Source of the DNA: Mansonella perstans
Lineage: Eukaryota > Nematoda > Chromadorea > Rhabditida > Onchocercidae
Reading direction: 5' to 3'
Length of the DNA: 46,926 nucleotides
Assembly (NCBI GenBank): GCA_037074765.1
Contig: JBAMDO010000309.1
Location: 1 to 46,926 of the forward strand
Shown: positions 29,729-42,672 of the stretch, piece after piece
Position numbering within the stretch: position 1 is the stretch's first letter
Layout: each line of letters begins with the position of its first letter
The notes under the pieces: generated by a model
Told to the model about the DNA's origin: nothing
The model's input: the letters and a program-made list of their open reading frames with translations, nothing else
Database searches by the model: none
Position numbers and translations under genes: made by a program

Positions 29729-31900
29729 ATGAACAATTAGTTTTTTCTTAAGGAAAATTAACTTAATTAGCTTAGTTATTTTTTTAAAACATTTATCAAA
29801 GTTGAATTGAAATTTTTGTTTGAACAAATGTCAAATTTTTTATTGGAATAAAATTGGAATTTGTTGAACGATGATGTGACGAACATGTTTGTTCAGAATC
29901 GTTATTTATATTCCAATTCTATTGATATTTCATTTTTTTAATGTTTCAATTGTTAGTAATTATGATAATGTTATGAATAATAATGGTACTTTCATTCATG
30001 TACATATCATTCATTTTTCTTTGTTAAAAATTTTATTTGCATTATCGATAAAATCAAATCCGAAATTAGTAACATATTTTGAAAAATTGAATCAACAATA
30101 AAATATTGCGGTCAATGTAATGTTTTGATTAGAACTCAATCTTTTATCCATTTACATCAATTCTTTAATTAAGTTTATCGATTAAAAACTACTTCCTAAA
30201 TTTAATTCATTCATTTAGATATACAAATACAATTTCTTAGTCTATGTATTATTTAAATTAATCTAATTAAATGAAATTATTCTTGTTGAACAAAAATTTG
30301 AACAATTGATTAAAAGAGAATTTTTAATTGATTCAATTGAAATTAATCAAATTTTCTTATAAATTTCAGTTAAAAAAAAAAAAAAAAACAGGTGGAAAAA
30401 AGCCAGAATTACGAACTTGCTAGAATTGTCTTTTTTTTCTTTCAAATTGTTAAAGTAATTGGAAATTACGAAAAATGACAATAATTATTGTAAAAAATAG
30501 GCTAGCAATGAAATTTTGAACTTTCAAGTTTACATCTCTTATTGTATTAAAAATAAAAAAGAAAAAATAAGCTTGAAAAGTTTCATATTTTTTATTCCAA
30601 ATAAAAAAAATTTTTTTTTGCGAAAGTAAATTTTGTTAACCCATATGGTTTGAACTTTTGTTTCTTTTTTGTTTTTTTAAACATAAAAATAATTATGAAC
30701 AAAATGAAAATTGTGATCTTGTTGTCGATGCAAAAAAACTAACAGATGTAGACAGGAAAAATGAACATTTTTATTCATTGATAGCATTTATTGTCTGTGC
30801 ATAGAGGATACTTGCAAAAAAAAAAGTTAAGAAAACTAATTTTGTTCATTTGATTAATTAAGTATATTTAATTTCTATTTCTAGCAATTTTCTGGTTAAA
30901 AAAAAAAATCTTTTTTAGCGCATTTTCATTTTAAAAGTTATATTTTTATTTAATATTCATTTTTATAAGTTTTTTGTTTTTCTTTTCAAATTGAAATAAA
31001 AATATTTCCCGATTATTATCTTTAATTGTATATATTAATAACTGATAGAATTAAATTTTTGCACTTCTATTTTAAATAATTAGGTAATTTCACGGAAATC
31101 AAGAATAAAACTTAAAACGAATTTGTTTTACTAATATTTGTTAGTTGTAGAAAAAAAGGGATTTTAAAATTTCATTTTTTTTTTTCATTTAACAAATTTC
31201 TATCTTAAAATACTGCTTGAAATTTTGAAATTTTGCGAAATTTCAGGTAAATTTATGGTTTAAACATATTGTTTTTGGCAATCAATAAATTATTTACCGT
31301 AAACAATCAAGTATTCATTTGAATGTTTATGGCTCCATTAAACAAAGTGTATTTTGCAAAATGCTATATTTAAACTTCAACCTATTCATTTTTCTTTTCC
31401 ATACAAAATTTTTTCTAACAAGATTAGTGGTATATACTAATGAATAAAAGAAAAAGGAGCATGAAAGACATGAGCAAAGATCGAAAAGATTTTGAATAAT
31501 TCACTTTTTTTTAAATCAGTTTCGGATACATAAAAAAAAAATTCGGTTAATTTTGATCCCTTTAATTTATTGAAGAATAAAAAAAATAAAAAAAAACGAA
31601 TAAAAAATCATTTGACAGATGAATTTGCTAAATTGCATTCATAAAAATTAATTAAATGGGAAAGGATTGGAATCGGTGAACGAAACCGTAAGGGCGAGAT
31701 GAAAAAGTCAAAAAGTTTTTTTGCATTGAATCAATTTAACATTTTTCAGACTTTTTTCTTACAAATTATTTTTCAAATTTTTGCTTTTGTATTTTAGTAT
31801 ATCTAAATTAATTTTAATCAGTTTTGGTGCACAACAAATTTTTTAACTTTTTTAAAAATCAATAGGTCTAACATTAGTTATAAAAAAAAAAGCTGAACAA
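29729..31900. other. AT-rich gene-poor stretch
   Basis: Long T and A runs. The ORF at 29889-30101 has chance-like composition. Nothing else supported. Confidence 0.5.
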
Positions 31901-31903
31901 CTA

Positions 31904-32085
31904 TGTGATGTCGTTCGATCCTTGTATGTGATATCACTCAATCAGTGCATCTGATATCATTCCATCCTTGCGTATGATATCATTCGATCCGTATGTATGT
32001 GACATCTTTCGATCCGTGTATGTGACATTTCTCGATTCATGTATGTGAGATCTTTCGATCGGTGAATGTGACATTTTTCGACCAA
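31904..32085. repeat. 23-bp minisatellite, about eight diverged copies
   Basis: Unit close to tgtgacatctttcgatccgt followed by gta. Copies drift (gatatcattcgatcc, gacatttctcgattc, gagatctttcgatcg). It is GC-richer than the flanks, and the minus-strand ORF over it is a repeat translation. Confidence 0.8.
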
Positions 32086-32436
32086 GTTTCCATTAACTTT
32101 TCCATGACGTTTCCATTTTCCTTTGTCTTTTGCATTAGTCAATGAAAAATTATTTTGGCTCATTCAGTTATTAAATTAATGTTTAAATCGCCGTAGAGTT
32201 AATTTAAAATATTTAATTTCTTCCAAACGTTTTTTTTTTTTGTTTTTTCATTATTTTTGGTTATTTTCTCTCATTGAAAATATTTTCAAGGCAGATGAAA
32301 ATTTTTATGAAACAAGCATGCTATTTTGGCAATGAAAAATAAATTATGAATCCGGAATTTTTAAAAATAAAATAATTCTTTGCAAGACAAGAAAATGCAA
32401 TAATAAAACTGATTTTTCAATAGCCTTTTACTTTAT

Positions 32437-32456
32437 AAATATATATATATATATAT
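32437..32456. repeat. (AT)n microsatellite
   Basis: An alternating AT run of about ten dinucleotides. Confidence 0.75.
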
Positions 32457-32799
32457 TTATTTGTGATTTAAATGAAAAATAAAATTGCTATACTTATAAC
32501 AATAGAGTGTGCTATAGTGAGCAAATAATTAATGATACATTTGTATGCATAATTTTATTTATAGTTTGCAGTGTTAAAAGTTAATTACTTTGATGATTTC
32601 ATTAAGAAATTATGCCTATACAATTTAGCATACTAATATTATTATATTTATTAGTTGCAATTTTTGTTTATAAGCGAAATCACTATGAATAATAAATACT
32701 TAAACTTACTAACTGCTAATTGACACTTCATGTTTAAAATTAAATTAAAAATTTATGAGCGTAACGTTATCAAATGATAAGTTCTGCAAACACCTGATA

Positions 32800-33690
32800 C
32801 CTTGTCTTGTTATTAAGGTAGAATATTTGCCATTTTCCCTTGCTACTAAGATAAAATACCTAACATTTCCCATTGCTACGAGAACAAAGTACCTGATATT
32901 TTCCTTTGCTATTAAGGCAAAATACTGACAATTTTCCTTCGGTAGTAAGACAAAATACCTAGTATTTTCTTCTGCTACAAAGATAAATTACCTAATATTT
33001 TCCTTTGTGACTGAGAAAGAATCCTAACATTTTCCTTTGCTATTAAGATAAAATACCTATCATTTTCCTCTGCCACAAAGAGGAATTACCTAATGTTTTT
33101 CTTTGCTACTAAGACCGAATAATAACATTTTCCTTTGCTGTTAAGAAAAGTTACTGATATTTTCCTTTGCTTTTAAGATAAAATAGCTAACATTTTCCTT
33201 TGCCATTAAGGTCGAATGGTAACATTTTCCTTTGCTTTTGAAACAGAGTACTATGTTTTGCTTCACTTTTAAGACAAAATTTATTTTCTTCGCTATTAAG
33301 ACAAAATACCCAGCATTTTCCTCTGCTACAAAGATGATTATCTAACATTTTCCTTTGCTGTTAAAGCAAAATACTATTTTTCGCTTCATTTTAAAGACAA
33401 AATACCCATTATTTTCCCTCGCTATTAAGACAAGATACCTAGCATTTTCCTCTGCTACAATGATAAATTACCTAATATTTCCCTTTGCTATTAAGACAGA
33501 CTACCAAATATTTTCCATCGCTATGAAGATGAAATACCTGATATTTTCTTTTGCTACTAAGAAAGAATCCTAACATTTCCTTTGCTATTAAGACGGAATA
33601 TTAACATTTTCTTTTGCTATTAAGATAAAATATCCAGCATCCTATTTTTTTTTATTAAGGTGAAATATTTAACATCTTGTTTTGTTATAA
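32800..33690. repeat. 33-bp minisatellite array, about 27 copies
   Basis: Unit close to cattttcctttgctattaag plus ataaaatacctat, 33 bp in clear copies (for example around 33030-33062). Variants have ctacaaagataaattacc or shorter units. Because 33 is a multiple of 3, long spurious ORFs appear (33355-33573). Same family as 27210-27402. Confidence 0.88.
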
Positions 33691-36600
33691 CATGAATAAT
33701 TTTTGCTTAATAATTGCTTTCAATTCATATAATGGGAACATTGAATAATGAAAGATAGCAAAATTGATTAGTATAATTTAGGTCATTTTATTATGCTGAA
33801 CCAAAATTTCTGTGTCTTTAATCATTTTCTAGTTTAATGGTTGCTTTTAAAACAGCGATGTGAAAATTTTTTATATTTTTTTCCTGAGTGAAAAATCAAA
33901 TATTTGTTTGGATTTCTATTATTTAAACATTTTTCATTGTTTTAATTTTTTCAGCAATACTTTTTTACAAACCAGTATTAATAAATCATTAATTATGAAT
34001 ACAGATTCTGTAAAATACTGGCATACATCGTAAAAACATTCTGTAGAAGCAATTTTATTTGATTAAAATGGTAAAGAGGGAGTTTAAGAGAATGACAGGA
34101 TCATTAATTCATATAGTTTGTAAGAACAAGTAGTGTGATTTTTAGTGAAATGATAACTTTAGCTGATGAAAACAATAAATTATTCTTAGTCAATTATGGT
34201 TGATTAATGAATGTAAATTAATTCGTACGGAAATTAGAATGCAATCAATTTGAAGAAAAATAATTGTGAGGAAAATAATCCTTTAAAATTCGTCATCACT
34301 GTCATATAGTTTGCAATTAAATGTCATCTCAGTCGTTATCGACTTGAAATTTTTCCTGAATCACATCTTAGAACTTTCTGTGTTGATCAAATTTATGTTT
34401 TAATTGTTTTTGCGTAATAAATTTATGTTTTTTTAACTTAATATATTTATGTTTTTTTCGTTCTAATTATTTTTGTTTAATAAAAGATATACATATGCGT
34501 ATGAGAAACAATGTAATGTAAATAAGTTAAAAATAAAGTAAGTGAAAATAATTGTATGTTAAGGAGAGAAAAGACGAGCGGTATTAATTAATTAATGAAT
34601 GAGGAAAAAAAGAAGTTAAAAATTAGAAATAAAAAGTACTGGATAGAAATTCGATTTAAAATGAAAAAACCATTGAAGTAAGCCATGCCACAATGATATA
34701 TATTATTGATATCAGCAGAAATAAATATTTATAGCTTTAATTTTACTGTTAAACTTTAATTTAATTTATAATTAATGTGAAATTACTGCTATATACATTA
34801 TATAATATATTACACAATATTTTATTCATGATATCCATGTCATCGATGTAATTAAACTAAATTTTCGAATAAAATTTCATTTTGTATTATATTTCCTTTT
34901 AGCAGGTGAAATTAGTCATTCCTAAAATTGAAAAATTAACGCATTAGTTAAAAGTGAAGAAATTTCTTCATAATAATTTTACGTACGATTATACGCATAT
35001 AAACGTCATCAAATTTTACTGTGTGTGAACAAATTTTTTAAAAGGTGAATAAATTTTGTTGTAATATGTACAATGCTAGAAAAATAACACTTATGGTGCA
35101 TAACACTTATTATTTCGTATTATTTCAAATTTAATGATTGTTAAATTTATTTGAAAAAAAAGTAGAAATGATATTTTTTTCGTATTATCATTCTGTTCAG
35201 TTAATTATTTAGTAAAATATATACATATTTTTTAAAATTAATATTTATCTTTGCATAATTTAATGACTGTTAAATATTGAAATAATACAAAATAATATTA
35301 AAATTCATATTACTTAAATTTGAAACAATTACTAAATAATATTTATGCAATAGAAAATTAACTGTTAAAAAAATTTATTTTATTTGATTATTTCATTCAA
35401 ATTAGTTAATTTATATAGTTAATCACCTCTCTACTTTTTTTGATTTATATCTTGGTCAACAAGTTTAATTTTTTTTTTCGCTTATTTTAATTTTAACTGT
35501 GTCTTACAAATTTATCCTGCATATGTTTTTGCCCGTAATTTACATTTTTGAGAAAAAAAACAAAATTTAATGATATTCTCATTTCATTTTAAAAGCAAAT
35601 TAGTTTCAAAATTTAATTGAAATTACCAGAGGTAATAATTATGCATAATATATTTGAAATTATAAAACAGAAAGATACGATACACTTATTAGAATCGCAC
35701 GGTTTTTAGTTATTTTTTTAAACAAACTATATTTAAATACTGATGCGAATTATCAATAGTGAGGATAATTGTTTTTATTAAAGAACTGGCTTCATCGACC
35801 ATTCGTTTGGAATAAAAGTTTTACCTCAAAAAAAAGAAAGACCTAATAATGTGAATTCACTAAAAAAGTTTCCATTTTTCTGATTGATTTATGATAAACA
35901 CTAATTAGTGCATGTGCAAATAGAACATTTCCAAAATTATTAGTATAGTGGATTTTACAAGAAATTAAAGCATACAATAATTACATTAGCAACTCATTAT
36001 TTGAATATTTGAAGGAGAATTAAATAATACCATGATTATCATTATTATTGCTTAATTGTTATCATTACTATTACGTAACTATTACCGTTATTATTACATG
36101 ATTATTATCATTATTAAATAAAACCAATCTACAATATTAATGAGATATCTTTTTAACTTGGAATTTCCCTCAAATATTTCAAATGAAATGGAATGAAAAA
36201 TTATTAGAATTAAATATGATTGTTAAAGTAATCATAATACAGTATTTTACCAAAAAACATTAATGAAATGATTTCAAAAAGAAAAAAAAGAATGAAACAA
36301 AAAGGAATCGAATAAAACGATTAATTAATTGCAAATAATAAAACAAATCAAGAAAAATCACCCAATTTTACAAATGTAAATTTTTTTTTCAAGGTTTTGT
36401 TGCCTTTTTTTCCTCCCGTCAATTTGTTCCGTTATTATCAATCTTAAAGCAATTTTGCTAATTGTTGATCATAAATTATTCACGAAATTTGAGCATTTAC
36501 AGACACGTGATTTCCTGCTTTTATATTCAAAATCAATTATTTTAGTAATAAATGAAAATATGTAAAATACTAGATTTTAATTTTCAATTTCTGCAAATAA

Positions 36601-37200
36601 ATTTGCAAATGAATTTCGAATTTTTTCTTGTTTTTTTAAATTCAAATTTTTTTTAATTTTTTCAAATCCGAATTTTTTTGTTGTACATGACAAATTTTTT
36701 GATGACTTTGGATTTGCAAAAAAAAAATATCACGTCAAAAATTGCAATACGAAACTCTTCGATTATGCAAACTTTTAACTTTGCAATCATTGACTCATTA
36801 TTTTAAGTAATTTGCTAGTTATTAAGTGCTGAACTTTTATTTCATTTTTTATTTTTGCAAATTAATTGTTAAATTTTCGAACTATTGCATTCATCATTTT
36901 GCATGTAGCATTTTATTTTATTTTTTCGATTATTAAATCTTTATTTGGTAACGAATTATTACTTTTATATTCTCAAGTATTTTGTTCAATCTTTATCAAT
37001 AATCAAACTATTATTTCATTTCTTATATATTTGGTCACTGCCAATCAAGCAATGATAGCTTCATTTTTTAACTATTCAATATTGGAAATGACTTTCCAAC
37101 TAATAAATTTCATCTAATGTATGTTTAAATTAAATTTACTTAGTTAAAAAGTTGCATTGCCTGAAGGAAATTTTTACATTTTCTTTGAAACATTCATGAA
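33691..37200. other. AT-rich gene-poor stretch
   Basis: No supported exon. It includes TTATTATCATTATTA-type low-complexity words at about 36030-36120. The 83-codon frame at 36866-37117 is Phe/Ile/Leu-rich and looks compositional. Confidence 0.5.
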
Positions 37201-37206
37201 TAATAA

Positions 37207-37473
37207 GAGAGGTGGGGGAAGGGAGTGGGCTGGAGAGGGGGTTCATATAAATGGATGGAAGAAGTTAAACTTAGCCGAATATATAATAAATTAGCCAAGC
37301 AACTAGTACGCATAATTTATTCAACTCTTTCTCGTTCTCTCACTCTCTCTATCTTTAATCATTACTGTTACCAGTATCTCTCAGGAGAGATTATAATGAC
37401 TGCAATACATCAGCAAACATGCAAACACAACAACAGCAAAGTTAGAACTTATAGAAATAAAGTTAGCTATTGA
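37207..37473 (+). CDS. Weak ORF beginning in a G/GA-rich promoter-like island
   Basis: A G-rich purine strand at 37206-37240 is followed by CATATAAATGG (TATA-like, about 37244). A frame open for over 80 codons then runs to TGA at 37471-37473, crossing a CT-rich run (37320-37350) and an acceptor-like TTACCAG at 37378. Possible donors GTTAGA (about 37441) and GTTAGC are in phase 0 with the ORF at 39033. It could be a promoter and first exon or chance. Confidence 0.2.
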   Translation, partial: ERWGKGVGWRGGSYKWMEEVKLSRIYNKLAKQLVRIIYSTLSRSLTLSIFNHYCYQYLSGEIIMTAIHQQTCKHNNSKVRTYRNKVSY

Positions 37474-38105
37474 AAATAAATAACATGCAAAAATTTCAAA
37501 TTTATTTTTTTAAAGAAAATTAAAGTTTAGTTAATTAATTGTGTTCATTACTTAACTACTATTTAAACAAAAAAAAAGAGTGCAATTTAAATATTTAATA
37601 ATAATTTTTCTTTTCGTTTCCGATTTTTTCTGCTGATTTATTTATGGAAAAAAAAGAGAATTCATTTTAATTCCTAACTTTATTAATTTTATTATCCTTT
37701 TTATTTTTGTGGAAAACGGAAAATCTCTTCTTATTTTAAAATTCAATTCCGATTAAAATTATTAAATAAATTTTATTTTCAGTTTTCGCTAAAATAGAAG
37801 ATTTTTTTTTGTTAAAGTTTCTTTGCTTTTCTTTTAGTGTTAAATTTAAATGATAAAAAAAACAAAGAATTCACAGTATATTTCAATGCGTAACACTTGA
37901 AATAAGGAAACTTTTACTTCAGTTAAATTTTATAAAGAAAAAATTTTTATAGCTAAATTGAAATTATAGTTATTAATAGATTGGAAACTTTGCTATCGAT
38001 TAATTCGCTAGTGATGAAAAAAGGAGGAAAAAAATCAGCGTAAATGTTAAAACTTTTCTTTCCTTTGTTACATCTTTTTCAAACAACTTTTCAATAGCAG
38101 CAAAG

Positions 38106-38132
38106 ACAACAACAACAACAACAACAACAACA
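38106..38132. repeat. (CAA)n microsatellite
   Basis: About nine AAC/CAA units without interruption. Confidence 0.85.
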
Positions 38133-38168
38133 GAATTTCATACATATGTTATCATCGTGTACATCCGA

Positions 38169-38221
38169 TAATTCGTTATCAAATGTGTTGTCTAAGCCAA
38201 AGCTCGTTATCAGATGTGTTA
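38169..38221. repeat. Short direct repeat
   Basis: CGTTATCAAATGTGTT and CGTTATCAGATGTGTT, one difference, about 35 bp apart. Confidence 0.6.
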
Positions 38222-39032
38222 AAAGTTATATATACAAATGAGAAATTTGATTTATTTTAATTTCATATTTTGTCAATTTTAATTTTACTATCTCAATGAT
38301 GATTTTTGGAATATTTTAAATTTTCCATAGAGTGATATTAAAATTGTTGAGCTTAATTAATTAACAAACATTCATTTTTTTTGTCTTTTTAAATTTTTTA
38401 ATAAAATTTGTTTTAGTTGTAAAAACATTAAAAATGTTAAAGCAACATTAAAATGTTTGTAGAGTTGGGCGGAAAATGAATCAAATGAGCACATTTGCAT
38501 CTTGTTAAAACTATCAGTAATTTAGTGACTTCATAATTTTTATTTCCTTCAAACTACAGCTTATTTATTCAATTTGAGAATTTTTGAAATTTTTAAAAAT
38601 TTTTAACGGTTTCGGAATTTTCAATTTTTTGAAAAAAAAACACTCATTTTTCACCGCTATTGAATTTTTGTGCGCAAGATATTAAATCAAAAAAACTCCG
38701 ACTATTTCATTTTATTTCCAGATATTTAAATTTTTTTTTTCTTTGAAATATGCGGATAAAGGTGAAAGGTTAAGTTAAAGGTTAAGATTTTGACTTACTT
38801 TTCATCATTTTTTCCTTTCCGTAAATGTATTGTTTAATATTTCAATTCATTTGTAAATTTTAAATTTTTTAAAAGCTGCTGTTTTTTTTCCTCAAAAATA
38901 AGGAATTTGTTAAATTGTTTAATTTAGTTTAAGGTAAATAGATTTATCGAAAACTTATTTATTCTCTTATAAAGTTTACTTCTAAATCTATGACACAAAC
39001 AAAAATTAGATAAAAATGGTCTAACTTTTCAG

Positions 39033-39488
39033 ATTATTTTTGGTGATAAATTTTATGGCAATATGTCAGAAAACAATTTACGCGTTATTAATGAATGTAA
39101 AACATCGAAGAACGCAAAATTACGTGAGCAATATCTGGAAACGGAAACGGATGCAGGTATTAATGTAAACACATTCACTGAAACTATTTCATCATTTGAT
39201 GAAAATTTTAATTTCAATGATGCATTTGTTGGTACCATTGATGAATATACGAATGTCGTGAATTCGGATGATATCAATTTAGATGAAAATCAGTTTAATG
39301 CAAGAATTCAGCCACGTAGCATTTCACGTGTTATTGACGAACAATCACGTCAACAAATTAAAGCCGTATGTTTCGCCTTTTTTCAAAGTCATTTTAAAGA
39401 CAAAAAATTTTATTATTTCGATAATTTAATTAAATTGCAATGCTTAATGACCAATTTGAAATTTAAAAAAAAATTAGTACTGATTTAA
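39033..39488 (+). CDS. Acidic orphan ORF, 141 residues or first exon of a longer gene
   Basis: Acceptor AACTTTTCAG ends at 39032. ATG at 39063 gives MSENNLRVINECKTSKNAKL and goes on acidic and Asn-rich (SSFDENFNFNDAFVGTIDEY, NSDDINLDENQF), ending with a basic PRSISRVIDEQSRQQIKA. Codon use and amino-acid balance are clearly unlike neighbouring chance ORFs. Two endings are possible: run-on to the stop at 39486-39488 with AATAAA at 39557-39562, or splicing at GTATGT (39366) after 101 codons in phase 0, for which 42625-42672 is a matching exon. The frame is also open upstream to the acceptor, so it could be an internal exon. No family recognised. Confidence 0.5.
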   Translation: MIFGDKFYGNMSENNLRVINECKTSKNAKLREQYLETETDAGINVNTFTETISSFDENFNFNDAFVGTIDEYTNVVNSDDINLDENQFNARIQPRSISRVIDEQSRQQIKAVCFAFFQSHFKDKKFYYFDNLIKLQCLMTNLKFKKKLVLI

Positions 39489-42400
39489 AAATCAAGTATC
39501 AGTTATATTACTACCTATTCATTAATGTCTGTCGTATATTTCTTGAAAGTTTCTCAAATAAAATTTTTTTCACTTAATAAACAGAACAATTTGCTCTTGT
39601 ATGGTAGAATTATATATATGTGTGTGTATGCGACATTTAATATTATTTAGCTTCATGTTTGATATTTGAAACTGTTATTTGATTTCGTTTCAAATAATTA
39701 AATTTCATGAAATTATTTCGTGCATATTTTAATTTTGCATTTTTTCCGAAATAATTTATTTTTTATACTTTAAATAATTGCAAAAAGAGTGAAACAAAGA
39801 ATGTCGTGGAGAAATTAGAAGAAAAATGAATTTTTTTCTTTGCTAAAACGTTTTAATTTGATGCATTTCCAATTTGATCAATGACTCATTTTGCAAAATA
39901 ATTAAAACTTAAAATGAAAAATATAAAACTAACGAAGTACTAACAGTAATTTGGGATTAAATCATTTGTTGTTAAATTTTTATTTGACAAAAGAAATGAA
40001 ATAGATTTCATTAATTTCCAGTTTCGTTTTTTTTCATACTTTTTTTTTGTGTTCCATTAAATAGAATTGAAAAAAAATGAAAGAGGGAAAAGTTAATGGG
40101 ATGAAATTTTTTCACTTTCATAATTATTTCTTCGCATAATTCGTCCTGTGACAAAGTTATAAGTAAAAAACAATTTAAAAATGATAGAACTTTTTTCCAT
40201 CATATTTTTTTTTAATGAAAATAAAAATTTTGTTTTTCTGGATAAAATTAACTAACAATTTGATCTTTCTCTTTTTTTGGTTTGGTAGTGAATTATTTCA
40301 CTTTATTTTTGTTTTTGTTATAATTTCAATCTTTTTTTTAAATCAAAACTACAAAACAAAATTAAAAATGAACTAAGGAAATTTTAAAACTAATTTAAAG
40401 ACAACAAAATTTTTCATATTTTCCTCTTTTTTGCAAATAAAGTAGTGAAATTAATTGCATATCTTAATGATTTATTTTCCAGTCGTTTTATTTGTTTATT
40501 TATTTCGTCAATTTTCATATCCATTTTCCCATTTTCAGTTTTCGGCGTTTCATTTGCCATTTTAATGTTCTAATACTACTATTACTACTACACGATGTTG
40601 TTATATTAGAACTTATGTGCTTGTCCCAGCCCTATTAAAATTGTATTTTATGATTGTTTACACTTTTAACAAATTATATGGAAGCACAACAAACTTCTTC
40701 CTTTTAATCACTTTTACTTCGCGGATTTTTATGATTTTATTAACGGATTCATTTCAAACAGTTACAGTTGCATTTTTGTTACCTCTTCATTTTCAATTCA
40801 AATTTTAATAATATTTCTTTTAAAAAATTTACAAAACTTAATTCAATTAATTTCATTTGTTCATTTCTAAGAATTTTTTTCCCATTTTTCCTTATTATTA
40901 TTATCATTTTGATTTAATTTATCTGAAAAATTACTTCTTAGTTTTTTAAAAAAGAGAATGAAAAGTAAAATAAATGGAAAGAGACGAAAAATTGGTCAAA
41001 CAGATAACAAAGAAAAAAAATGTGCTTTTTTAAGCTACTCGTTTTTTTTACAAATTCCAGTTAAACCATCGATGGTTGACATGAACGTTTCAACTAAAAC
41101 CTCAACTTTTCTTTTCTTGTTTCCTCCCTCGGTGTTTTTCTTTTTTATTGAATTTATTTTTTGCAAAACTTGAAGTTTGTAGAAATAAGCAAATATTCAC
41201 TATAAATATACATATTTACTAATTTACGAATAATTATGATAAATATTAATTCAGTTGATTAACTAATTAAACAACATATGTAAAAAATTGATTCGAAAAA
41301 ATTTTTTCTCTTTCATTTTAACCATGAAATATTTTCTTAATGTTTCAAAAAAAGAAAAACCATTAAGTAAGAAAAGTCATTTCAATTATTGATTGGTTGG
41401 TAAATTTGAAAATACAATTTTTTGATTTATATAATTTCAAAAATAATTATTGTTAATTCCTTTCTTTTTCTGTTTGTATTAATTTTTTAAATTAAATATA
41501 TTTTATCATTTCTTTCTTTTTGCAAATTTTTGCAAATAAATTGTTACATTTCTAGTAAATGAAAATTTTTGTAAATGTAACTTTGGAATATAAATTTCTT
41601 TATCATTCATCCTTGCACTGTTGAATTATCATATCGATATTTTAATTCGCATAATTTGCTGCAAAGTTATTAAGTTACCGCTGTAAATATATCATGAAGT
41701 TATTTTTCACTTCTTCATTTCGACAATATTAATATTCTGCGAATCTGAACATTAATCTTACCATTTTATTGTGAAAATAATCATTGTTATCGTTTGTCTA
41801 AAATCGTCTTCATGGATATCATGTTGTGTTATGTTTACTTTAACATTCTGAGACAATTTCATCGAATATTCGTCAATATTGAAATATTGTTCACTGTTAT
41901 TGTTTGGTCGTTATTGTCAGCATTATCGTCGCCATTGTTTATTGTAAGCTGTTGTTTAGTCGATCGTTGATAACAAGTGATACATAAGTAATTTTACATC
42001 TTATGTATAATAATTTTAATTAATAACATGGTAATACTGGTAATTATAATTATAAACTTATAGGTGATGAGAAGACAAAATTGACACAGCTTGTAAATAC
42101 CCCTACAAAACAGGGAAATTAATTAAACTAACAAGTAATTATTAGGCAATTAGCACTCGAATTTTATTGTGATTATTTAACTATTCCATTATTATTCTTA
42201 TCTCATATTGCTCATTTTGCTTAATAGTAGTAAAAAAAATTTCAGATTGCTATAATGAAAAAAGCTTAACAGTTATTTTATTATGAATAATAAGAAATTT
42301 TTTTTTTGGTAAATGATGAGATCTTAGTACCATTTCAAAAAAACATTTAAAAGAAAAATGAAATGTTTAAAATAAATTGTTAGTAACAAAAAAATCTTTT

Positions 42401-42624
42401 TGAAAACAAATGTTAAATATTTTATTCATACATAAATTTTATTTCTTCCATTCTCTGCTGTTCATATAATAACTTTATTTTAAAGTTGCTTTTCTTGTTT
42501 TGCTCCATCCATTATCTATTGGTCAAAATTTTAATAAAGTGAAATTTAAAAACTGTTTTGAGAAAATAATAATAATAAAGAAATTTATCTCAAAATAAAA
42601 ATTCATCTGGTTTCAATTTTTCAG
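39489..42624. other. AT-rich stretch, possibly an intron of the orphan gene
   Basis: No supported exon. An acceptor CATTTTCAG at about 40538 followed by eight open codons (FSAFHLPF) and TAA is a weak alternative terminal exon. Confidence 0.4.
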
Positions 42625-42672
42625 CAGGAATGCCAGATAAAACAAAATGATAAAGAAGCAAATATAAAAAAA
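42625..42672 (+). CDS. Candidate 48-bp exon, phase 0 to 0
   Basis: ATTTTTCAG ends at 42624. QECQIKQNDKEANIKK is followed by the donor GTAAGG at 42673. It is in phase with 39063-39365. Short, so weak by itself. Confidence 0.25.

Noticed and set aside
31640..31720. GC-richer patch with ACC-GTAAGG donor-like end
   Set aside because: No acceptor gives an open frame into it.
33355..33573. 72-codon ORF
   Set aside because: Lies wholly in the 33-bp minisatellite.
36866..37117. 83-codon hydrophobic ORF
   Set aside because: Phe/Ile/Leu content as expected from T-rich DNA; no splice or start context.
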